Origin: DATKMP01 sp035541775
Lineage (GTDB): Bacteria > Bacteroidota > Ignavibacteria > UBA10030
DNA length: 12,840 nucleotides
Assembly: GCA_035541775.1 (NCBI GenBank)
Contig: DATKMP010000142.1
Span: 1-12,840, forward strand
Reading direction: 5' to 3'
Position numbers and translations under genes: made by a program. Shown in pieces: positions 7,899 through 12,840 of this stretch; the stretch's first letter is position 1; each line of letters starts with the position of its first letter. The notes under the pieces were generated by a model. The model was not told where the DNA came from. It ran no database searches and saw nothing but the letters and a program-made list of their open reading frames with translations.

Positions 7899-8935
7899 GG
7901 CTTTCTTTCAAAAAAGATGATCGTCTGATGTGCGCTCCGATCGTCGATCGTTTTGCTTGCAAGCCCGGTTGCTTTTTCCAGCGATTTAACGACCGTTGCA
8001 AGAGATTCATTATGAAAATGCGCTCGAAGAGATCGATGCAATACCGACGTATCTGCAATTTGAAACGAGACCCCGTAGGAACGTTCCAACGAGCGAAGAA
8101 CTTCCGCGATGGGCTCATCTTCGAAAATCAGAATATTATTTTTCCATCCTGTTATCTTTTCTGAATCGAACGATCCGACAAGACTCTTGCCGCAATTCTT
8201 ATCATACACCATCTGCTGCGACGGCTGTAAAACAATGTCTTGCTGTGCTGAATTGAATTTCGACAGAACCTTGACACTCCCTTGTTCGAGCGAAATCGTA
8301 ATGTTTTTTTCTGCTGGATACGCTTTGATGTCAAACCTTGTTCCAAGATCGATCGTCGAAACATTTTCTGTATGAATTACAAATGGCTTATCCGAAAGAT
8401 GCTGGACTTCAAAGTACGCTTCTCCTTGCAAATATACTTCACGCGATTGCCCGACGAAGCGCGCCGGGTACGTGAGTTTGCTGTCGGCGTTGAGAGTGAT
8501 TCTCGTCCCATCCGGCAGCGACACAACAGCTTGTTCTCCCATCACTGTTTTCTTTTCATTCCAAACTATTTCATGGGATCGATACCAGAAATAGAATAAT
8601 CCACTCGCCATGAACAGAACGAGAAACGCACTGGCAGCACTTATGCGCAACCACTTAGACGAAAAATCGAAGAGTCTTTCGACCTGCGGTTTATCCCATT
8701 CAAACGACGGCTGGTAGATGCGAATTTTTTCTTTGAGCAATTGAAACCCGCGATCAATCGGGAATACCGAATCGTGTTTGATTTTTACCGCTGCATCCCA
8801 TTGCGACTGAATATGCCTAGCGAGTGCTGCATATTTTTTTTTCTTGTTGTAAAAATGATATTGTTCAATTTCATCTTCCGAAGCTTCGCGCGAGAAAAAT
8901 TTCGTCGCCAATTGGATAAATTCTTCGTCCGTCAT
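7895..8935 (-). CDS. FecR-family anti-sigma factor
   Basis: A 346-residue inner-membrane anti-sigma factor that relays receptor occupancy to the ECF sigma factor. The cytoplasmic N-terminus (1-95; FIQLATKFFSREASEDEIE is typical of the sigma-binding part) precedes one transmembrane helix (about 96-117). The periplasmic FecR domain (about 130-225) carries VVSLPDGTRITLNADSKLTYP, REVYLQGEAYFEV, PFVIHT and LGTRFDIKAYP. A DUF4974-type C-terminal domain (about 266-340, FEDEPIAEVLRSLERSYGVSF) resembles an STN fold and is expected to meet the receptor's STN domain. This layout is characteristic of Bacteroidota. It ends in a 4-base overlap with the receptor and starts 96 bases after the sigma gene. AGAGG lies about 10 bases before the ATG. 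Confidence 0.93.
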   Translation of the reverse strand: MTDEEFIQLATKFFSREASEDEIEQYHFYNKKKKYAALARHIQSQWDAAVKIKHDSVFPIDRGFQLLKEKIRIYQPSFEWDKPQVERLFDFSSKWLRISAASAFLVLFMASGLFYFWYRSHEIVWNEKKTVMGEQAVVSLPDGTRITLNADSKLTYPARFVGQSREVYLQGEAYFEVQHLSDKPFVIHTENVSTIDLGTRFDIKAYPAEKNITISLEQGSVKVLSKFNSAQQDIVLQPSQQMVYDKNCGKSLVGSFDSEKITGWKNNILIFEDEPIAEVLRSLERSYGVSFQIADTSVLHRSLRAHFHNESLATVVKSLEKATGLASKTIDDRSAHQTIIFFERKP

Positions 8936-8962
8936 ATTCCAAACCTCTCGTATTAAGAATCG

Positions 8963-8994
8963 TTCTTTGTATCTTTTTATCTAGACACAAAGAA
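8963..8994 (-). promoter_or_regulatory. Hairpin in the sigma-fecR intergenic leader
   Basis: On the - strand TTCTTTGTGTC (8994-8984) pairs with GATACAAAGAA (8973-8963), an 11-bp stem with a single G-U pair and a 10-base A-rich loop. It lies in the 96-base gap between the sigma and fecR genes, 28 bases before the fecR start, and a T-rich stretch (TTTTTTATTTTTTTC) sits upstream of it. It could be an attenuator, an mRNA-processing or stability site lowering fecR relative to sigma, or a protein-binding palindrome. The function is not shown by sequence; the pairing itself is. Confidence 0.45.
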
Positions 8995-9031
8995 GGGCGA
9001 CGATCTACTATGCAAAGAAAAAAATAAAAAA

Positions 9032-9598
9032 TTATTTTCGGCGTGGATGCTTCTCAGAAAGGAATTTTATTGCTGCCGTCATTTGGTTTTGAACGGTATG
9101 AACAGAGATGGAGAGAATTTCTGCAATTTCTTTATAGCTCAACCCGTCGATTCGGTTCATACGAAAAATCATTTGACGCTTTGCCGGTAAAAGATTTAAC
9201 AGCGACTCAATATGATTTTTTGCCTCCGTTGAAACGACAAGGCAATCGGCTTGAAGATCGGATGCGATGGCACCGGTATGAATAGCATCTAGATCATCCA
9301 TAGCATAACTATCACGACGTAGATAATTGAGCGATTGATTTTTTACTGCTGTAAATAAATATGCTTTGAGCGAGGTATGGATTTGAATTGCATCCCGTCT
9401 AAGCCAGAGATTGAGAAAAACATCGGAAACAGCTTCTTCAGCATTATGAACACTTTTTGTATACAAATAGGCGAAACGGCACAGCGAAGTATAATATTTC
9501 TGAAACAATAATTTTAATGCTTGTCCATCGCTTCGTTGGATACGGTGGTACAACTCTTCGTCGGTGCAAAGCATAGTTTCCGGCATAAGATACTTCAT
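9032..9598 (-). CDS. ECF-type RNA polymerase sigma factor (FecI/RpoE-like)
   Basis: A 188-residue ECF sigma factor of the Bacteroidota type paired with FecR anti-sigma factors. Region 2 spans about 28-98 (LKLLFQKYYTSLCRFAYLYT, then AEEAVSDVFLNLWLRRD, then LKAYLFTAVKNQSLNYLRR). Region 4 spans about 128-182, with the helix-turn-helix LSYKEIAEILSISVHTVQNQM (about 153-173) that reads the -35 element. It presumably directs RNA polymerase to the receptor promoter once the anti-sigma factor releases it. Starts at 9598 (MKYLMPET) or 9586 are both possible, and neither has a clear Shine-Dalgarno sequence. A TATAAT-like hexamer on the same strand lies at 9645-9640, about 40 bases upstream. It is the first gene of the sigma/anti-sigma/receptor unit. 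Confidence 0.93.
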   Translation of the reverse strand: MKYLMPETMLCTDEELYHRIQRSDGQALKLLFQKYYTSLCRFAYLYTKSVHNAEEAVSDVFLNLWLRRDAIQIHTSLKAYLFTAVKNQSLNYLRRDSYAMDDLDAIHTGAIASDLQADCLVVSTEAKNHIESLLNLLPAKRQMIFRMNRIDGLSYKEIAEILSISVHTVQNQMTAAIKFLSEKHPRRK

Positions 9599-9639
9599 TA
9601 AAAATTTATGGTTACGTGCCGGAAATAATATACGACGGA

Positions 9640-9645
9640 ATTATA
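9640..9645 (-). promoter_or_regulatory. TATAAT-like -10 element before the sigma gene
   Basis: On the - strand the hexamer reads TATAAT, within TTTATATAAT, 41 bases before the sigma start codon. No convincing -35 box is seen at 16-18 bases spacing, and the TAnnTTTG motif of Bacteroidetes promoters is not evident. It remains a weak candidate in an A+T-rich leader. Confidence 0.22.
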
Positions 9646-9753
9646 TAAATACACAGTGATTCGTCTCACTCCCCTTGAAAACAATCGATATTTTGCGTCT
9701 CGGTTGCATCATTCATAAAATCGAATTACATTTTTAATATCAAAAATTTTACT

Positions 9754-9773
9754 GCGGGAGTAATTCAGCGGTA
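9754..9773 (+). pseudogene. tRNA-Gly 5' fragment
   Basis: Twenty bases read like the first 20 of a bacterial tRNA-Gly gene: the acceptor arm GCGGGAG, the TA linker, the D-stem ATTC, and the D-loop AGCGGTA. The similarity stops there: the GAAT needed to close the D-stem, the anticodon arm, the T arm (GGTTCGA) and the matching CTCCCGC acceptor strand are all missing, here and in the following 1.4 kb. It is therefore a broken gene or a junction left by insertion or deletion, not a working tRNA. A rho-independent terminator 70 bases on could be the old tRNA terminator. Recognition is from memory of tRNA-Gly sequences. Confidence 0.5.
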
Positions 9774-9815
9774 TATTTGGGGTAGCAAGAACAGCAATTT
9801 AAGCAATCGAAAAAG

Positions 9816-9832
9816 TCTAATTTTATATTAGA
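9816..9832. repeat. 17-bp perfect palindrome TCTAAT-N5-ATTAGA
   Basis: TCTAAT (9816-9821) and ATTAGA (9827-9832) flank a TTTAT centre. It lies about 220 bases upstream of the sigma gene and 12 bases before an orphan terminator. It may be a protein-binding site or part of a small RNA's fold; no role is shown. Confidence 0.4.
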
Positions 9833-9843
9833 ATCGACAATTC

Positions 9844-9879
9844 AAGAGCAAGCATTTCTCAATGCTTGTTCTTTCTTTT
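9844..9879 (+). terminator. Rho-independent terminator with no gene before it
   Basis: AAGAGCAAGCATT (9844-9856) pairs with AATGCTTGTTCTT (9861-9873), a 13-bp stem with one G-U pair and a TCTC loop, followed by a T-rich tail (TCTTTTA). It is oriented for + strand transcription, yet no + strand gene is visible upstream: the sigma gene runs the other way. It fits as the terminator of a lost or shortened tRNA-Gly gene, or of a small RNA of about 100 bases starting near 9754. Confidence 0.65.
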
Positions 9880-10056
9880 ATTAAAAGCCATGTTTCAGGC
9901 TCATTTTGGGCACACAGTCGGGAATTCTTGTAGTAATTATGAAGGCAATCTTAGAACACTATAAAAGAATATCAAAGCACCATCGGTACATAATCTTGGG
10001 ATATGGCACCATATCAGGTGGCCAATGCTTGATAATGAAATAATACTAACTTATCA

Positions 10057-10656
10057 TTGGTACATACAATGGGGGCAGGTCAGCACAACTTCCCCGTGTA
10101 TCCCCAATTAGGCACGCTCACTGATCGTAACACATCCAGACGAACTTTGGGTTGCGATATCGCCTACGTGCATTTGCTTCGTGGCTTTGCATATTGGGCG
10201 GTCGTCCTTGGTGCATTTAGCCGCCGCGCCATTGGCTGGGCTGTCAGTATGCACATCGACACCAAGTAAAGTTTGGCTGCATGGACGATGGCTTTGGAAA
10301 CACGTCGTATTGGTCCAGGGTTGGTACATCACTCGGATCGTGGCGTGCAATATGCCTCCAGTGATTACATTGCTCTTTTAAAGTCAAAGAATATAGTCAT
10401 TAGCATGAGCCGTAAGGGAAATCCGTATGACAATGCTAAAGCAGATTCATTTATGAAAGCGCTTAAATCTGAAGAAGTCTCCTTAAACGAATATGAGACC
10501 TTCGCTGATGCAAGACAAAATATCGAACACTTTATCAATCGTGTTTACAATAACGAACGGCTTCCCTCGGCAATTGGATACAAAGCTCTGGTCGATTTCC
10601 GAGCTCCATTTACGAACGGTTCCATCTTATTTCAACATAACTTTGTCCCGGTTTAA
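10057..10656 (+). pseudogene. Decayed IS3-family transposase (OrfB, C-terminal part)
   Basis: This is the C-terminal two thirds of an IS3-family DDE transposase. Recognisable family segments are HNFPVYPQL, THPDELWVA (in a shifted frame), DIAYVHLLRGFAYWAVVL, SRRAIGWAVS, GLVHHSDRGVQYAS, ISMSRKGNPYDNAKA, NEYETFADARQNIEHFIN and NNERLPSAIGY. It is broken in several ways: net frame changes around 10110-10160 (the THPDELWVA part is out of frame and one base seems lost before DIAY), and an in-frame TAA at 10267-10269. The second catalytic Asp is Gly (VVLGAFSRR) and the catalytic Glu is Asp (AKADSF). No N-terminal part or OrfA is recognisable upstream, so the element is truncated on the left and cannot move by itself. 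Confidence 0.88.
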
Positions 10657-10668
10657 GGGTGCACTCCA
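10657..10668 (+). repeat. Possible right terminal inverted repeat of the IS remnant
   Basis: GGGTGCACTCCA directly follows the transposase stop codon, where an IS3-family right end is expected. Its complement, TGGAGTGCACCC, is not found upstream, so the left end has been lost and the element boundary cannot be confirmed from this copy. Confidence 0.4.
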
Positions 10669-10691
10669 CCTTTTTTCACCTTGATAAAGGG

Positions 10692-10731
10692 AAGCGTCCC
10701 ATATCGTTCCGAAGGAACATGTGGGACGCTT
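10692..10731. repeat. Long hairpin, REP-like element
   Basis: AAGCGTCCCATAT (10692-10704) pairs with ATGTGGGACGCTT (10719-10731) with one U-G pair on the + strand. After one bulged C, GTTCC (10706-10710) pairs with GGAAC (10714-10718) around a GAA loop. This 18-bp nearly perfect stem has no T-tract, so it is not an ordinary terminator. Its size and GTTCC/GGAAC tip resemble repetitive extragenic palindromes, but only one copy is in the window. Confidence 0.6.
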
Positions 10732-10735
10732 GGGG

Positions 10736-10754
10736 TGTCATTTTAACAATGACA
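10736..10754. repeat. Second small hairpin adjoining the REP-like element
   Basis: TGTCATT (10736-10742) and AATGACA (10748-10754) form a 7-bp stem with a TTAAC loop, four bases after the long hairpin. The two may form one structured unit. From here to 11165 there are about 400 bases with no gene: two short open frames exist (10659-10982 and 10979-11188) but show no known motif, and the first runs through both hairpins. Confidence 0.45.
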
Positions 10755-11165
10755 TGTAGTTTCTTTCGGTTTCTGTTTTACGCAAAGGGTGTCGAAATTC
10801 TTCTCTCATCAACTGATTTTGGCTTTGGTATCGGATCAAGTCATTTTCTTCTACAATGGTTTTTAGTCCTTTTCTTCACCTATCGTGTTTATTTCATGTT
10901 GTCCATGGCTCAATCTTCATTTTTAATCGCGTCATTTCTTTTTCAAGTAGCTCTACGTATTAAAATCACTTATAGGTTATGATCTTCTACTTCGGGATAA
11001 CAGAAAATATAGGTGGACAATTTCGCCACGCGCTGGGGAAAGCGGTTTCAATAAAATATAGACGACCGTTGCAGTTGATTCATACACAAGAATATCCTGT
11101 TTATCTTCCAGCGAGGAAAAGGGAGAAATTTTCAAAGAAAGAATCTTTATCTACAATTTGTCAAC

Positions 11166-12128
11166 TTATTGATCGAACACTTTACTGATTTTAGATACAG
11201 AATAAATAAAGAAATACCCGGCAGCTTTATCTGAAGGTTCAATGTTCGTCGGCAGGTTCGTTGGTATTTTTAATTGATCAAAGATATTTTCACTGGTAAA
11301 TAGGTTGTCGCCAGTGGAAGCGGTACTGTTATCAAATTCTTTTAAGAACTCGAATTGTGCTGTTGTAAAATTAAAAATAACGAAGCTGATTGTATCACCA
11401 GTTAAAACTGTAGACATACGAGGCTCTATAAATTCCCTTCCCCATGAATTCATAGTTGTGCCAGGATTGCTGACTTTTGGAATTTTATAATAATCATTAT
11501 TAAAATTTAGAGAACCCAAACTACTTGTCACGGTCCAAAGAGAATCACTATTTAAAATTAAAAACGGAAAAACGTAATCCGGACCATTGTACAATATTTT
11601 AAAATACACATCGTTTTCAATCGTCCCTGCAATATTGTCGCCATTTTCCCCCGGATGTGAAACTAAAGAATCGAACTGAATTGGTACCGGCATCATTGAT
11701 TGTGCCGTGAATGTTTCCATTTTTCCATCATTATCAAGATCGATATTTGAAATTGTCAATGTATAGGTATGTCCGCCTTTACCACAGCATTTGTTGGGTG
11801 TTTGATATAACCCGGGAATATTTTTATTCTCAATATAATAACATGTTTCACTCTGGTCAGTGATAGAGATTGTGGCTCCCGAAACAACTGTTTGCGGCTT
11901 GCCTGTGATAAGACTGCCGGAGCAGTTGAGCCGTATGGTATGAATAATCGAATCGGTTGTAAATTCACCATCAACTAACAGTCGTTTATCATTTGTTTTA
12001 ATTTCAATATTCATATCTTGTTCGCATGAACTAAAAAGAAAAACAAATGTTACAAGACAGAAATACAAAAAGAATTGCTGAATATATATTTTCCGTTCTG
12101 CCTTGGAAATGTATTGTTGAAATATCAT
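11166..12128 (-). CDS. DUF4249-type outer-membrane-associated lipoprotein
   Basis: A 320-residue lipoprotein with a hydrophobic signal (about 17-34) ending in the lipobox LFSSC, with C35 as the lipidated cysteine. The following EQDMNIEIKTNDKRLLVDGEF, the CCGKGGHTYTLTISN segment, TAQSMMPVPIQFDSL, and the C-terminal PSDKAAGYFFIYS fit the DUF4249 pattern, a Bacteroidota family usually encoded directly after a TonB-dependent receptor, as here. Its biochemical role is unknown; a surface or periplasmic accessory to the receptor is likely. The frame stays open far upstream over the receptor gene; starts at 12146, 12140 and 12128 are plausible, and 12128 is chosen because it leaves the shortest n-region before the signal. 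No ribosome site is evident. The gene is more A+T-rich than the NO operon. Confidence 0.8.
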   Translation of the reverse strand: MIFQQYISKAERKIYIQQFFLYFCLVTFVFLFSSCEQDMNIEIKTNDKRLLVDGEFTTDSIIHTIRLNCSGSLITGKPQTVVSGATISITDQSETCYYIENKNIPGLYQTPNKCCGKGGHTYTLTISNIDLDNDGKMETFTAQSMMPVPIQFDSLVSHPGENGDNIAGTIENDVYFKILYNGPDYVFPFLILNSDSLWTVTSSLGSLNFNNDYYKIPKVSNPGTTMNSWGREFIEPRMSTVLTGDTISFVIFNFTTAQFEFLKEFDNSTASTGDNLFTSENIFDQLKIPTNLPTNIEPSDKAAGYFFIYSVSKISKVFDQ

Positions 12129-12153
12129 ATTGCAATCCATTATCATAGAATTT

Positions 12154-12840
12154 TCAGAAATTAAAACGATACGAAACAGAAGGGATGATACCGAGCATCG
12201 ATACACCTTTCGCATTGATAATGTTAGGATTATCTTGCGAAGTGGTAAAATCGACATATTGAATATTGGCGTGGTTGAGAACATTGATAATGGAAAAATT
12301 CCATTCGCTATGATAGCGCTTGCCGGGAGTTTGTGCGCTTTTAAAGGTAAAGCTAATATCAAGCCTCTGATATGGCGGCAACCGATAATCATTCCTGTTA
12401 GAATAACCTGTTAATGTTTTACCCCATAACTCCATAACATAAATAGGTATCGTTGTCACTTGCCCGCTTTGACTTCTGAAGTTAGACGAAAAAGATATGC
12501 GGTCAGATATATTGTAATTTAAGGAAACGTCAAATGTATTTGGTTTATCGAATGGCGAAGGATACGTTTGTCCGAAATTAATATCAGGTATAGTACGATA
12601 GCTTCGTGCATACGTATAACTGATAAAACCATTTATTTTATCGAAATCACTTTTAAGCATAAGCTCTGTTCCATATGCATAACCCTTACCGGATCGTAAT
12701 TGTTCTTCAAAGTTGTAACTGGTTTTATCAATAGTATAAGTTGAGCTATTATCTAAAAATGTTGCTCCATCTTTATAATCGATAATATTGTTCATGTCTT
12801 TATAGTAACCCTCGATACTTGCTTCTAATACATGATCTAA
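12154..12840 (-). CDS. TonB-dependent receptor, C-terminal barrel (partial)
   Basis: The last 228 residues of a TonB-dependent outer-membrane receptor; the gene continues beyond the right edge of the window, as the frame is open to base 12840 (the visible part begins LDHVLEASIEGYYKDMNN). Alternating barrel strands are evident: GYAYGTELMLKS, INGFISYTYARSYR, PFDKPNTFDVSLNYNISDRI, SFSSNFRSQSGQ, LPPYQRLDISFTF, SEWNFSIINVLNHANIQYVDF, and the closing strand IPSVSYRFNF ending in Phe, as needed for BAM-dependent insertion. The DUF4249-type gene follows within 25 bases, so the two form an operon. It is a different protein from the receptor at 5160-7898 and lacks detectable signalling genes in this window. 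Substrate unknown. Confidence 0.87.
   Translation of the reverse strand, partial: LDHVLEASIEGYYKDMNNIIDYKDGATFLDNSSTYTIDKTSYNFEEQLRSGKGYAYGTELMLKSDFDKINGFISYTYARSYRTIPDINFGQTYPSPFDKPNTFDVSLNYNISDRISFSSNFRSQSGQVTTIPIYVMELWGKTLTGYSNRNDYRLPPYQRLDISFTFKSAQTPGKRYHSEWNFSIINVLNHANIQYVDFTTSQDNPNIINAKGVSMLGIIPSVSYRFNF

Noticed and set aside
9880..10056. Search for the left end and OrfA of the IS
   Set aside because: No complement of the putative right end and no OrfA-like coding sequence could be found, so no complete element is claimed.
10659..10982. 107-codon + strand open frame after the IS remnant
   Set aside because: It runs through both hairpins, has no motif and no ribosome site, and its hydrophobic composition follows from T-rich DNA.
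10979..11188. 69-codon + strand open frame
   Set aside because: It has no recognisable domain and overlaps the 3' end of the opposing DUF4249-type gene; there is no independent support.
12129..12392. Longer N-terminus for the DUF4249-type protein
   Set aside because: The added 88 residues lie mostly over the receptor's coding sequence in another frame and would bury the lipoprotein signal inside the protein.
1..12840. CRISPR arrays, rRNA genes or complete tRNA genes
   Set aside because: No regularly spaced direct repeats, rRNA segments or complete cloverleaf were recognised on either strand.

Overview
The window looks like a chromosomal piece from a member of the Bacteroidota/Ignavibacteriota (FCB) group. 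The evidence is a FecI-like ECF sigma factor, a FecR anti-sigma factor with a DUF4974-type C-terminus, an STN-carrying TonB-dependent receptor, and a second TonB-dependent receptor followed by a DUF4249-type lipoprotein, all typical of that group. A good Shine-Dalgarno sequence before the nitric oxide reductase gene fits a basal, Ignavibacteria-like lineage somewhat better than a classical Bacteroidales, but this is inference.

Region 1 (about 1-4856, + strand) is a compact nitric-oxide detoxification operon of five genes separated by 12-23 bases. In order they encode an Rrf2-family Fe-S regulator, a polytopic membrane protein with two 4Fe-4S clusters (NapH/CcoG/NosR-like), a small cupin, a hemerythrin-like di-iron protein and a single-subunit quinol-type nitric oxide reductase (qNOR, NorZ). 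A GACT/AGTC palindrome in front of the regulator is a good candidate operator. The likely logic is that the regulator senses NO through its cluster, the reductase turns NO into N2O at the membrane, the hemerythrin binds NO or O2 or helps repair clusters, and the ferredoxin-like membrane protein handles electrons.

Region 2 (4857-5159) is a roughly 300-base convergent gap holding an imperfect inverted repeat and no convincing gene. Region 3 (5160-9598, - strand) is a complete cell-surface-signalling cassette: ECF sigma factor, FecR-like anti-sigma factor, and a TonB-dependent receptor with an N-terminal STN signalling domain. The last two genes overlap by the four bases ATGA. No SusD or ligand-specific gene is next to it, so the substrate is unknown.

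Region 4 (9599-11165) is a gene-poor scar zone. It holds a 20-base piece matching the 5' end of a tRNA-Gly gene, a 17-bp palindrome, an orphan rho-independent terminator, a decayed IS3-family transposase (frameshifts, a stop codon, two altered DDE residues), and a pair of hairpins that resemble a REP-type element. Region 5 (11166-12840, - strand) is visibly more A+T-rich. It carries the C-terminal part of a second TonB-dependent receptor, which runs off the window edge, and a DUF4249-type lipoprotein.

Nothing here is a clearly unprecedented system. The most interesting points are the composition of the NO operon, the orphan sigma/anti-sigma/receptor cassette with a structured leader before fecR, and the tRNA-Gly/IS/hairpin scar between the two outer-membrane loci.
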